DNA of 64,000 nt from Puccinia triticina. Taxonomy: Eukaryota > Basidiomycota > Pucciniomycetes > Pucciniales > Pucciniaceae. The stretch spans positions 1,054,001-1,118,000 of the forward strand of contig NC_070558.1 of assembly GCF_026914185.1 (NCBI RefSeq), in the 5' to 3' direction. The position numbers and the translations under genes were made by a program. The notes under the pieces are model-generated. The model was given only the letters and a program-made list of their open reading frames with translations. It was not told the DNA's origin and ran no database searches. How positions within the stretch are numbered: the stretch's first letter is position 1; every line of letters starts with the position of its first letter. Positions 49,134 through 60,726 of this stretch are shown in pieces.

Positions 49134-50266
49134 AGGACCCTGGAAACCCCCTATAGAGGTGGGTAACCAAAAATCCAAGATTTGGCCGAAATTCATACAT
49201 TTTCACAAGGCATTCATACCGGTTTGGTGCGTAGCCTCAGGGCTCTGCCCAAAAATCCATACAAATTTGGTGCGTACCCTTTTTTTTGGCCCAGAAACCC
49301 CACAGCGGGCCTTTTTGCGCAGCCAGCTTGCCGTTCTTTTCACTGCATAGCATTTTATAGGCAGCTGTAGCATTTTAAGTCAAAAAAAAATGAAAAACAA
49401 ATAGATTAAAAACCAAAAAAGATCAATTGTGACTGTTTTAATTGGGAGCTTTTCCGCATTCCAAGAGGGATGACCAAGAGCTTTCTTCAAGTACTCAAGC
49501 ACAACTTCAATGCCAAAATTTCCACACCTGAGATTTTATTTGCAGTTTTCAACACCAAAGACCACATCCATGCTTTTATTCACAACATACCATATTCTCT
49601 CATCTTCAGGGATATTTGCAGGAGAGCTAAACTGCCAAAAGATTAAGTCATTTTGTGTTCCGCGAGGTATCTGTGAATCTGATAGAGAGATTGAGAAGAA
49701 TTTGTCAAACAGATCTGGAACAATAGTATTGACCAACATTTTTACAAAGATGAATTGAACTTTGGATTTTTTTCTGGAGATTGAAATGAAGGGATATGCA
49801 ATGAAATGAGCTGGACCAGGCTGGAGATAATTCTGAACAAGTCCAGATGAGCTCTGATTTGCTCTGATGAGCCCGGACATGTTTCTACCTTTTTGAGAAT
49901 TAGCTGGAATTTCTGTGTATTCAAGTAGAATCTAGATTAAACAGGATTAAGCCGGCTACTAGTTGTGGGCTCTCAGACCCCCTAGAACCCCTCCTCCTTG
50001 CCAGCGGGCAGTTGAAAAAAACAAATTGTTGACTGGCCTTGGGGGGGGGGGGGGGTTGCCGGGGTGCTTTTCTGCTCAACCCTGAACTTTCATACAATCT
50101 TTGTTACCAACCCCCCAAGCCCATGAGAAAAAAAGTACATTTTCCGTGCGTACCCTCATGCCAAAAAAAGGCCATTCATACATATTTGGTGAGTACCCTT
50201 TTTGGTTTTGGCCAAAAAATTCATACATTTTGGTTACCCACCTCTATAGGGGGTTTCCAGGGTCCT
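49134..50266. mobile_element. 1133-bp non-autonomous hAT-like element
   Basis: The ends AGGACCCTGGAAACCCCC and GGGGGTTTCCAGGGTCCT are inverted repeats that extend through CTATAGAGGTGGGTAACC (about 37 bases). They are flanked by a perfect 8-bp duplication CCCATCAC (49126-49133, 50267-50274). Subterminal words TTGGTG(C/A)GTACCC and CATTCATAC occur at both ends. There is no transposase; a 16-G run lies inside (50039-50054). An autonomous relative would be needed for movement. Its terminal repeats differ from those of the hAT element at 7976. Confidence 0.85.
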
Positions 50267-50274
50267 CCCATCAC

Positions 50275-52523
50275 CCTCGAGCCACTGGGACGGTACGGGG
50301 CGCCATCATGACCGAAGGTTCTAGAGGCGCCACAAAGCGCCTGTGGGCGCCCCCAGATATTACGGCGCCTTGGGGTACACCACGGGCGAGGTTTTAAAGT
50401 TTCCATCCAGTAAATTTACTGGATGGTACAAAAAACTGAAAACCACCCAGAATCATTCTGGTATGGTCAAAGGACCAAAAACCAATCGGAATGCTTCTGG
50501 TATGGTAAAAGGACCGGAATCATTCCAATCACAATTTGGGTTAAAACCAAACCCCCAAAAAAAGGGTCGCATTGGAACAAAGTCGAAAACGTTTTGACTT
50601 CATTCCAGGAAATACACACTGGAATCTCTTTCCTGTATTTTTCCTGGAAAACTTCTGTACATGACCAATCAAGCCTCGCAGATGCAGGCTCATAAGCACA
50701 AATCACGCCTGGCTCCACATGGCTTGTTTAGCGATGTAGTGGTGAAGGAGTTCCGGTGAAGGTAGATCAGCAACATGTTGCTGGTTCAAGCCTCCCTTTT
50801 GGCTGGGTGAATTTTGTGGCCCCCATTTTGAGCCAATCACCACCCGTCACAGCCCGTAACCATTCCAAATTGCACACAAAAGCAATTCGGAAGTGTTTTA
50901 CAGCAACCAGTCGCTTTCAGGAGGACAACCCCCCCCCCCCCCCCAGGACTTCTGAACACTCACGAGGCAAAGGCAAGCCTTATCACCTTCCTGCAGCAAG
51001 CCATGGTCAAGCACAACCGGACTCACATGCGGAACTTGGTACGTTTGCTCCCTTTTTTTAGTTAGATTGCGCTAACCCAGCCTTTTTTTTTTGCCTGGCC
51101 TCTCCGCGGACAGCTTCTGATGAATGTTTGGCAAGAACCCAAGTACGAGAGCTGGGGCTGACCCCCAAGCTGTTTGAACTAGTTGTGCAAATAGATTGCC
51201 AGTTTCAACCCCGAACAGCGCTGTGAATCGCCGACAATACTTGAACCAAACTTAATTCTCAACCACAACTCAACTCGCCGCTTGTGCACTATGAACCCAG
51301 AGATATGCGGTCCCAGTGGGACCTGATTGATGACCATTTGGAGGTGTTGCAGGAGAAGTTGTATCTGTAAATACAAGCGTGAGTAGCTCAGTTCTTCATA
51401 TCACCAGCCCCTTCGAGCCCCTTTATGTATACTAATAAATCTGGGAACTGTGACTTAGGCATGGCCTGCTCATTTTGCGCAGGGACTGGGAGCTATTCCC
51501 CGGCAATCTCATGTTTACCAACGTTCCGATTGAACTGGTGCAGATCCCAAACCCTCTCTAAACCAATGTGGAGGCCCGGGCAATGATGGCCCAACTCAGA
51601 CCCAATCCGACAAACAACAAGGTCCATGCTCTTGTGATGAGAGAAGTTCCCCTTGCCGATTAGAACAGGCGATCTCATTGCGTTTGGTTCAAGTGATTTC
51701 CTCATCTATACCACCCTTGATTCATCTCTTCTTTTCTTACTTCTCATTAATCATTACTCAAAAAAAAAGCCAAAAAATGAAAACAAAAAAAAGTAGAAAA
51801 AACTGTATTAAAGCCTAAAAAAAAGTTTAAAATGCAATAAAAACCCAAAAAAATCCCTGGTGGCCTGTGTTTCTTCACCTGACTTTGCTCAGTGTGTCAA
51901 GTGAGGTTCCTGGTGCAGAGTGAGCTGAAAACAATCAAAAATGATCAATGAGGAGGTGTGACCAGCTGATGAGCTGGGACAAGCCAATATTTCGCTTCGG
52001 GGAGGGGTGATGGAACAGCAAATAGCCGTTGAATAGGGTCAAATGAACCTGACCCCCGGTCTGCTGAGGCTTGGGTTGGGCGGCCAATTTGCCCTTGCGG
52101 TCGGTCAACCCTTAAGTTTGCCCGTGGTTTGACTTGATGCGGATAGGTGGGGTGGTTGCAATGTTGACGGGGTCTTTGCCGGCTGACCGGAGGTCTGTTT
52201 TTCAACGGTCAAAGCTTGCTGGGCAAGGTACGTCAAATTGACCTCCTAACTTCCACCCTTTTTGCCGGCCTCCCGCAACCACCGTGCAGGGTTCCTGGAA
52301 TTTTCCAGTGGAAACGCCGACCGTCTGGCAACGGTCCCCCCTTGCAGGCAGACCAACCATAATGGTTGGAAATAGAAATAATTTTGTTGAGCTTTGCCCG
52401 TGGTGTACCCTTCTGGGGTGTCGTGGATCCCCACGTCCCAATGGCGCCAAGGACCTGGCCCAATACCCGCGCATACTAGTACTACCCAAAAGCACTACAC
52501 CACCGGGCAATCTTGCAATGAAA
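50275..52523. other. No gene seen
   Basis: Contains a perfect 24-bp palindrome (50403-50426, half-site CCATCCAGTAAA), repeated GGTATGGTAAAAGGACC-like words (50460-50515), a 15-C run (50930-50944) and A-rich stretches (51760-51850). No supported coding sequence. Confidence 0.45.
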
Positions 52524-52704
52524 CTAGCTCAACGGACAAGGATGGTGAGTACGTGCGTGGAAGGATAAGTTTCATTGCAATGACAAGAGAAAAGAAAAAG
52601 AAAAAGAAAAAGGAAAAGACTCACCTAGCTCAACGGACGAGGATGGTGAGTACGTGCGTGGAAGGATGAGGAAAGGGAACTTCCACGTACTTCCGTTGAG
52701 CTAG
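52524..52704. repeat. 43-bp direct repeat with an inverted partial copy
   Basis: Copies at 52524-52566 and 52625-52667 (CTAGCTCAACGGAC...GTGCGTGGAAGGAT) differ at one base. An inverted shorter version follows (52681-52704). A (GAAAAA)n run lies between. Function unknown. Confidence 0.65.
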
Positions 52705-53398
52705 ATGCCTACATACAACATGTCACAGAAATGAAGAAAGACAAGTGAAACGTTGGAAGCACACAGGACAAAGAAAAACAGGAAAGAAAAGAAAACAGAA
52801 CCGCAACAGGCAACTGGGACATTGGCCCAACGTGTGCTTGGATGGTTGGGCTAACCAAACACTCTGGCTTGGTGACCAACGTGGGTCCACTGCAACCACA
52901 ACATCCCCAAAGCGGAATGGTGGGTCAAACGTTGGCACAACGGAGTCCCCCACCTTCACCCAACCATGTCCCAATTGTGACATTGCAGCTGTGCAGCCTG
53001 CTGCCGGACAAAAAGTGTGGGTTGAACCCACAACCTCACCGCTATCCAAGGGTGTAAGCAAGGAGATTATCTGTTGCAACCAGGATAGAGCTAGCCTTTT
53101 GCGTACAAACTAGCCCAATTTCAGCCAATTGGCTGAATGTTTGAGGCTCTGCGCGAAGTCAAGGTGATTGGATGCCCCGATCATGCAGATCGTGGATTGG
53201 CTGGATAAACCAATCCCGTCCTGAAGAAATCTTGCAATGAGCACGAGCAGAGCAGAGGCGACTCCAACAAGAAACATTAGCCTCCACCCAAATCCGCGAA
53301 CCTGCAGTAGCTGACCGACCCGGCGGGACTGAAGACTCAACCCTCGACGCTGTCAATATCAACCCCGCCACAAACCGTTTCGACATTCCACTGGTGGT

Positions 53399-54965
53399 TG
53401 GATCAGCACCAGCGTCCCTTCCATCAGGCCTGCAAATCTCCCCTACACATTATCCTCAAGAACCATCAGTCAACCCCTCTTCTCCGAGTCCTCCCAAAGA
53501 CAGCCAACCAAAAAATCCCCCCAATAAGGAAATGTCGGACGCTCCCGTCAACACTATCAAGTAGAATATGCAGCTTGAATGGCACGGGCCGAGGAAACGG
53601 CCGCTATCCGCGCAGCGCGGTTGGAGGACGCTTTTGCGAGACTACTCGAGGGACCCCTAACAACTGGACGCTCCCAGACGGTAGCAATAGACCATGTCAA
53701 ACATTGCTGTTTCAACAAATCTGACGCACCAAAGTACGTGGGCCCATACATGGACATTGAGCCTTTTCTGGTGTGGATCAACGGTGTGGAAATCTTTTTC
53801 ACGTCTAAGGATGTCACAAAGGATTGGGATAAAATCCTCATCATTGGACGCTTAATCTTGGAAACCAACTTGCTCTCGTTCTTTCAAGCTGAAGCCCAGA
53901 AGATGATCGCGCGGACCTGGCCTGAAGTCAAAGAAGATCTTTTTGAGGCAGTCCTCCCATTGCAGTGGCACACTACTACAGAAAAAGGTCTGATATCTGA
54001 AAATGCTTGCCTCTGAAACGTTCAGCCAGTACAAAACCTGTGCTCGGACGCTCCAATGGATGATCAATTTCAAACAACATTCCCTGTCCGACTTCCAACT
54101 TGCGGAGGGGATGGCGTTTGGACTCCCAACCAAATTGGAGAACGAAGTCAACAAACTGGATCTCCTCAAATGCAAAGAGTTCAAATTCAAAGAGTTTATC
54201 CGACAAGTGGGAAACTGCTATGACGCCCTCCCAAAGAAAACTTATTGCCCCAGGGCGGGAGCTGCCAACACATCATCACAACAAAACCCAAACATAGGCA
54301 ATGTCCCCCGCGAAGAATACATCTGGCAAATCCACTCATACCTAGACTCGGTGGGGAAATGCCACCACTGTAAACAATACTGCGGGAATGCAGCCGGGAC
54401 TTGCCCAGGACCAGCCTACCGTGGACCCGTTGACATCCCCCCAACCTTTGAGGTGCCGCCCAAACCAGCGGAATATGTAGCACCACGGCGCAGGAACACA
54501 AGCAGGATTGGCGCAGCCGGGTTGACCAACGGGACGTCCAGCTGGGGTAGCAGCCGTTGCTGACGATGGAGAGGCACCACAGGAGGGATCGGCTGACATA
54601 TACGACAACACTGACTTTGAGGAGTACCATGTGGCAGCCATTGCAACACTCAACGACATCAAATCATCACTTGCCGACAAGATGAACACCAGAATCCCCA
54701 CACCGGATGACAACCCGTCGGCCTACATGGCAACCACAGAGATCCTTGATGCGGAGCACCACCTGTTCGCGGAAGGAGAGGCCTTAATTCTGGAGCACCC
54801 CGCATTCGACTCCTTGCTGCTCAATAGAGTAGAAGGGGAATTCTCCAAGGAAAATTATGAGGAATTTGGGTGTGTACTCCCTTGTCTGCCTTGCCGCCGG
54901 TGTGAGAATGAAAGCTGGTTGGCTGGTGAAGAATGTCCGCTAACCGCCTCCTTCAAGAATATTGA
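53399..54965 (+). pseudogene. Decayed retrotransposon gag relic
   Basis: Frames across 53399-54965 together give a gag-like protein. A Pro-rich N-terminus ends in MSDAPVNTIK, then a TAG and a frame change lead to a capsid-like region (PKYVGPYMDIEPFLVWI, 53730-53780). A frame change near 54000 leads to ETFSQYKTCARTLQWMI and a cysteine cluster (CHHCKQYCGNAAGTC, about 54360). A further change near 54540 leads to an acidic segment. The relic ends abruptly at 54965, where the neighbouring retroelement begins. At least one stop and three frame changes show it is dead. Confidence 0.6.
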
Positions 54966-55680
54966 TGTCGGTAACTTGGCTCCGCACTGCTACTTTCCGC
55001 TAGCCTTCAGCGCTCCTCTACTGAGCCTGATCTATAGCGTAATAATCCGCAAGTGAATAAAGCTCCGCACATCGCAAGCACAATAATCCGCAAGTAACTC
55101 TCGAATAAGGATAAGAACACAGATAATCTCTCAATAACTCTTGTACATCCGTAGTTGTAAGTACAAATGATGATGAGTGTAATCCGTAATACGTTAGATA
55201 AAAGATCATAATTCCCCCCTTTCTCAAAAAGAGAGCCGAAAAACCCTTTCCGTCCTCCCCTCCACACACATCGCCGTTCCCACCTGATCCCGCACTAGTC
55301 CGCCTACTCCGCCCGCTATCCCGCTCGTCACTTTCCCAGACTCTGCTCCTCTCCGACGCTTGCCCTCCCACCGTCCTCTGTCTAGCCCCCGTCAGTCGTT
55401 CTCTCGCCACCGCCTTCACCCCGGTTCCACCCGCTGATGGAACCCGCTCGAGCTGTCATGGCTCACCCGCGGACGCGCCGCTGCTACCAGTCCACGTGTG
55501 TAGTCCCCCCGCAGTCCAGCCCTGTCTTTTTCCGCTCCGATCCGGAATCCGCAATCCGTGATCCGCGATCCGCAATCCGTGCATTCCAATCCGCGCCTGA
55601 CTTTCCGTAAGCTTTCCTAGCGTGCTTTCCTGACCTCATCCTCAGTGCTTATGTCACCAGAATGCACCATGCCTGAGCGG
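54966..55680 (-). repeat. Probable 3' LTR region of the gypsy-type element
   Basis: It begins TGTCGGTAACTTGG next to the truncated gag relic and has no coding frames. ATAATCCGCAAGT is repeated (55040, 55082), and ATCCGCGATCCGC-like words occur near 55560. The inner LTR edge could not be fixed without the 5' LTR. Confidence 0.4.
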
Positions 55681-55735
55681 CTTTGTGCATTCCCCGCCCG
55701 CGCTATCCCCGCGTGGACATTCTACCGTGCTCTCC

Positions 55736-55743
55736 TATATAAA
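55736..55743 (+). promoter_or_regulatory. TATA box of the antisense Zn2Cys6 gene
   Basis: Plus-strand TATATAAA 128 bases upstream of the ATG at 55871, opposite to the retroelement's own transcription. Confidence 0.5.
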
Positions 55744-55870
55744 TCACCACATCCGCCTCAGTTTTGAAGTCCTGCCCCCAGGATCTTCCCACACATTCGC
55801 CTGCTCCCACACTCCTCATACATCCCCATACACATCATCCTCCTTTCCCACACATCTCTCCCCGCTCAAT

Positions 55871-57259
55871 ATGGTAGCTTGCGATTGCTGTACTCGACTC
55901 GGATTACCCTGCGTCTACTCCCGCGCTGGTCGTGCGTGTAACAACTGTAGGGATTCGAAACGCCGCTGCTCTGCCTTCACTCCCAAATCCGACAGCTCCC
56001 GCAGAAACCGCAAATCTCAAAACCGTCCACCGCCGTCTGGATCCCGAAGCTCTCGTGCGGAACGTTCCCCGTCTGTTATCTCGGTCAGTTCCCGCACCAA
56101 GTAGCCCTCCGCACACGGTGAAGATCTTATGACGCCGCCACCCAATCGTGCCAACTGCTCAAGCGCCAAAGAATACGTCCAACAAGCCCAGGTGTGGGCC
56201 CGTAAACACGGCGTCAACAGACCTTTAGTCAACAAGCGTCTCAAACGTCCTCAAGAACCCGCATCAACACCTGCTGCTGGACCTTCCTCGGCTGCCGCGC
56301 CTTCTCCCACTGCTGGTTCAAAGCGCCCCTCGGCAGATTCTACGGATCAATCCTCAAAGCGTCCATGCCCAGCCGGTTCTCAGACTCTGGGTCTTGCGGC
56401 CCGTCTTTCCGCTCGTCCACGTGACCCAACGCCGATCGTTCCTTCTCCAGAGCCCACGTTTCCCCAGGCTCCCGGTAAGTAACTTTCCGCTTCTACTTGT
56501 TGAGCCGTCGCTAACCATTGACCGCTCTTTCCGCTCCAGCCACCCCAGCAAGGGACACCGAGATGGCACCTGAAGACTCGTCCCATACTCCTTCTGGCTC
56601 GCCGCCCAGCTCCCCGCAGTCCGTTCCGCATGCCGAAATCCCGCAAGCCAGAACCGCCCGCGCGGCCTCGATCCACACGTTGGAGTCCACGGACCCGCCT
56701 TCTCCGCCGGTTGATACCACTCCAAAAGCGCCTCGCCTCCTTGCCCCGTCAGCCGCTACTGTTCGCGCCGCATCTCCTGACTCTCCGACTCCACGCCCTC
56801 AAGCCTCGTTGGTACCCATCCACCTGCCGCGGACACCGAAGCTGCGTTGCTAAATCGACAACTCGCGGAAATCTCCCGCGAACTACGCGACACCTTCCCC
56901 GACAACCCCCTCTGGGAACAAGCCGTGTTCCCCGCCGCCGCCGTACTCGACTTCATAGGCGCCTTCCGCGAGATATGTACCGCGCTCTGCTCCACATCTC
57001 CGCAATAACACCCGCACAACGCCGCCGTAGGTACGCATTCTTCCTTGTTGGCATCAACCAGCTCGTCGAACGACTCGAGCTGGCCATTGTCGTTCCCGCC
57101 GACAAACGTACTCTAAAAGCTCAACAGAACATGGAGGAAGCGTTATGGAACAAGCCGCACCCCGCACAACCCACCGCCGCAGACTATGACACTCCTATCC
57201 CTGCGGAGCGCATTTGTACGGAGCGTACCCGCCGCTCCTCTGACTCCAGACTTCCCTAG
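55871..57259 (+). pseudogene. Antisense Zn2Cys6-type DNA-binding protein gene, decayed
   Basis: Plus-strand frame from ATG 55871 (MVACDCCTRLGLPC...). The first 33 residues carry an exact C-x2-C-x6-C-x8-C-x2-C-x6-C pattern, ending in CNNCRDSKRRC, the spacing of fungal Zn2Cys6 clusters. A TAG at 56102-56104 interrupts the frame, which resumes in the same phase (PSAHGEDLMTPPPNR). An intron from about 56474 (GTAAGT) to 56539 (CTCCAG) joins in phase. The frame then shifts near 56810 (AALLNRQLAEISRELRD) and again near 56970 (MYRALLHISAITPAQRRRR), ending at 57259. The gene lies between pol and the presumptive 3' LTR on the opposite strand, so it seems to be carried by the retroelement. DNA binding is inferred from the cysteine pattern; current function is doubtful. 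Confidence 0.55.
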
Positions 57260-57525
57260 CTTCCCTTTTTTTCCGCTTTGTCTTCTCTTTCTTTTGTCGT
57301 CTCCCCCTTGTATATAGCCCTATCCTGCGGAAACAATGCTCGTAATACACGCGCAGTCTATGTTCCGCACCCGGATAGTTTCCGCCTAGAGAGAGCTACC
57401 AAGAATCCAAAGCAAAGTAAGCAAAAACAGAGGTCCGCCGTCCCGAAAAAAATATTTATAAGTGCCTGGACCGCCCCAGAATGAGAACCACTTAGTCCCC
57501 GCACTTCCTTTTTCCATTTTTATCC

Positions 57526-57556
<31 letters not shown>

Positions 57557-57814
57557 CCACCTTTTACCATACACCATCCAGAAAGAAACCACAATCCATG
57601 AGAGAGAGAAACCAGAGAAAACGCAATCCACAAAAGAAAAACCAGAAAAGCCGCAATCCACGAGAGAGAAATTCCGCAAGGTACCTGGTCCGCCCCAGAA
57701 GGATTTTTCCGCACAAAATCCCCGTACCCCGCACCTACTCTATAAGATAACAAACATTCTGGGGTGGCTATGTAACCTGGCTGTAGACCAGATAGCGCAC
57801 CCCCTCACCAATAA
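57260..57814. other. Spacer between antisense gene and pol
   Basis: Includes a T run (57529-57555) and repeated CGCAATCCA(C/T)GAGAGAGAAA-like words (57588-57680). No gene. Confidence 0.45.
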
Positions 57815-59872
57815 TCACTTGTGGCTTTTGCCTGCCACGGCTTTCCCCGCCCCAGCGTTTTTAGCGCTGTCCCCAGCGGTCCGCAAACGCCGACTCCGCC
57901 GCAACGGCGGAGGTGTCTGCTCCGCACCGTCCTCCTCCGACGCAGCTTCCGAACCGGAATCTTCGTCGCTAGCCGCCGCGCCCGGGCCCTCCGCACCCTC
58001 TGAGCTCCCTGAAGAAAAGGCGTCCTCAGGGACCCGAACCTCCTCCTCAGAGTCATCCGATTCCGTGGTCTGATCGAAACCCGTAGAACCCCGTGCGTAA
58101 AACCGCTTGACATGCGTCGCCGCCGCCCGCCGCTTCAGAAGCGTCCCGTCCAGTTCCTCCAGCTGATAACTTCCACCAGGGAATTGCAACACAACGCAAT
58201 AAGGACCATTCCACCGGTTAGCAAACAACTTGCCCCACTGAGACTCGAGGCTACGATTGTAAAGAAGAACCAATTCCCCCTTGCGGAGAGAATCCCGCAA
58301 GCGATGAGAACACCGACGGTCCCAGTATTGGACCGCCTTAGCACGACTCTCCTTAAGGCGCGCCGCCGCCTTCGCGATAACTGAATCCTGCCGCAACAAC
58401 TGCTCCGCTCGCGCCAAAAGCAAATTGTCCGCCGATTTAACTTTCCACCAATCCACCGCCAGATACGTGAACATCTCTATATCTACCGGCAAGACCGGCT
58501 GGCACCCAAACAACATCCCGTACGGCAAATACCCCGTCGTCCGCTTAGTGGAAATCCGATCTGCGAACAAAACAGCGGGCAGATACTGCTGCCACTTCTT
58601 ACCGTCCTCGCCACACAATTTCACCAGAGCGCTCTTTATCCGCTGATGGCCACGCTCAACCATTCCCGCACCTTCAGGGTAGTACTCTGTTACTTTGCCA
58701 AACTTGGCACCGCACAACTCCACCAATTTCCGCAAGCCGCCACGAAATTCTGCACCGCCATCCACCGTGATGAGTCGCACACTCCCGAACCGCGCAAACC
58801 AGTCCTCTTCCAAAAACTGTTTGACTTTTGCCGCCGTAAGATTCACCAGAGGCCGCGCCTCCACCCAACCAGAAAGATCATCTCGCGCCACGATCAGGTA
58901 CTTGAACTTCCCTGCCTTGATGTGCACCGCATCCATTGATATCCTACTAAATAGCGTGTCCGTTTCCGTAGTCTTCCCGATCTCTTTAGGCAAACGCTGA
59001 CTACGCCTCTGGCATTGCTCGCAACTCCGCACCCATTGCTGCACACTCCTTGTAACACTCGGCCACCAAAACCGCGACTGAACTCTCCGTCTAGTTTCCG
59101 CTTTGCCTCGATGACCCAACTCCTCATGTAAACTCCGCAGGACAGCTTCCTGATCAATGCGCCGAGTCACTACCACCAGTTGCACCGGTGAGCTCCGACG
59201 CCATAGTTGACCCTCATGCACGAAGAAATTCGCCGCTTTACGTTTGATCCAGCGATGAACTGTTGGACCAATTCCCGCAGGATAACGAAGAGTCGTCAGG
59301 AACACCACCAAGTACTCATACCTCGGCGTCTGAGTCACTGGCAAGCCTCCACCCTCCTCCGCGACCGCGTCCTTCGCCATTCGCACGTCGAGAATCCGCC
59401 GCTCCACGTCCAGCTGTTCCGCCAGCGCGAATTGATCCTCATCGTCATCCAGGGGAATGCGGGAAAGCGCGTCTGGCATTGTGAACGCCTTGCCCAGCAC
59501 GTGCACCACTTCGAAAGAAAACAACTGCAAGAATGCCACCCACCTCGTCATTGGGGCATTAGGCAGCGACGGACAATTGATCATCCGCACCAACGCCTCC
59601 GCATCGACCAGTAATTCGAAATAGACGCCCCACAGTATGTGTTGCAATCTCCGCACGATTTTTGCCACTCCGCACAGCTCCAACTTCGGCTGGGAATACC
59701 GCGACTCCACATCCGTAAACATCACCAATTCATACAGCACGGGCCGATCCTTCCCGTCTTCTTCCTGGGTGAGTACTCCGCCCGCGCCAAATTCACTTGA
59801 GTCCACTGCCAAACGAATTCCGCTGCTATTGTAGTCGAGTTCCTTTAACAAGATCTTTCGGCCTACTATGTC
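57815..59872 (-). pseudogene. pol: Gypsy-type pol, RNase H and integrase part
   Basis: The frame continues the RT part across the nested insertion at DIVGRK. RNase H has LAVDSSEFGAGG, YSQPKLELCGVAK and PDALSR. Integrase has an HHCC zinc finger (LHEELGHRGKAE, CEQCQRR) and the catalytic core with D in SMDAVH, D in TVDGGAEF and E in GAGMVERGHQ. A C-terminal domain includes WNGPYCVVLQFPGGSYQLEELDG. Then comes an acidic Ser-rich tail, stop at 57815. No internal stop occurs here. It is marked as a pseudogene only because the insertion at 59873-60721 separates it from the reverse transcriptase. All catalytic residues I can check are intact, so the parent element was recently functional. Confidence 0.85.
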
Positions 59873-60721
59873 TGTCAGGGCTCGTCTCTTATGTGACGTG
59901 GCTCTGATGGATTTTAAGTTCACGCTGTAGCGGCTTGGGCAGCGGCCAGCGGAGATGGGGCCGCACTATAGCTCAAAGAGCCAGTGGGAATAAACCACAC
60001 CTCGACGCTAGGTAGCGGAGGGGCTAGCTCCCTTACAAAAGTAAGGGGACGCGGCGATGACTCGAGCCGGCGCCGTAGCTTTAGAACAAAGAAGGATTAT
60101 TTTCTAAGTTACAGGTGTGATAAAAATCACCTGTAACTAGAAAATGCACAAGTTGAAGGCAAAGAAGACTGTAGAGAGAAATAAGGTTAGTTTGATTATT
60201 ATAAACCCCACTCACTATTGATTGTAGTAAGGTTGGCGGGTTTTTTATGTGTAATAATATTGGGGGGAAATCTCTCCAGGGGAAAGATCCCCCCTTTTAT
60301 ATTACAGGATCAGCTCCCTCCTTTGAGTCAAGGTCCTGAGGGATCCTTAACTCGAAGGAGGAGTGAACACGGAATTCAGAAGGGGATTTACATAAATATG
60401 TATGTAATCACCCTATTTGTAAATATATTCAGCTTAATCAGGATAAATACACAGAGAGATAAGATTATCTCTCTCTGTATAAACAGATATGTAATCAATG
60501 TGAAATAAGATTAATTACATACTCAAAAGAGTGTGAAATAGGTACTAAATACATAATAATAGTACATTGAAATAAAAGGTACATAATTCATGTAATGACA
60601 GGGAATTGAACTCTTGACTTTATGTACATGAGTCAATCATTAAAGAAGTCTTTAACCATTAGGCTATAAGACATGTACTCTGCATTGTAGACACATGGAC
60701 TTAGTGTCTCAGTGTCTGACA
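59873..60721. mobile_element. Solo-LTR-like insertion (849 bp) inside pol
   Basis: It starts TGTCAG and ends CTGACA, with a 5-bp duplication ATGTC on each side (59868-59872, 60722-60726), the signature of LTR integration. Removing it restores the reading LKDIVGRK in pol. There is no coding capacity. Notable content: a perfect hairpin AGTTACAGGTG/CACCTGTAACT (60108-60138), an AGAGAGAT/ATCTCTCT fold (60452-60475), and near 60600-60690 on the minus strand a tRNA-like box A (TAGCCTAATGGTTAAAG) and box B (GAGTTCAATTCCC). The left third is GC-rich, the right two thirds AT-rich. Confidence 0.75.
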
Positions 60722-60726
60722 ATGTC

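Noticed and set aside
49134..50266. Coding sequence inside the 1.1-kb element
   Set aside because: Frames of 82-114 codons overlap on both strands and match no transposase motif; the element is non-autonomous.
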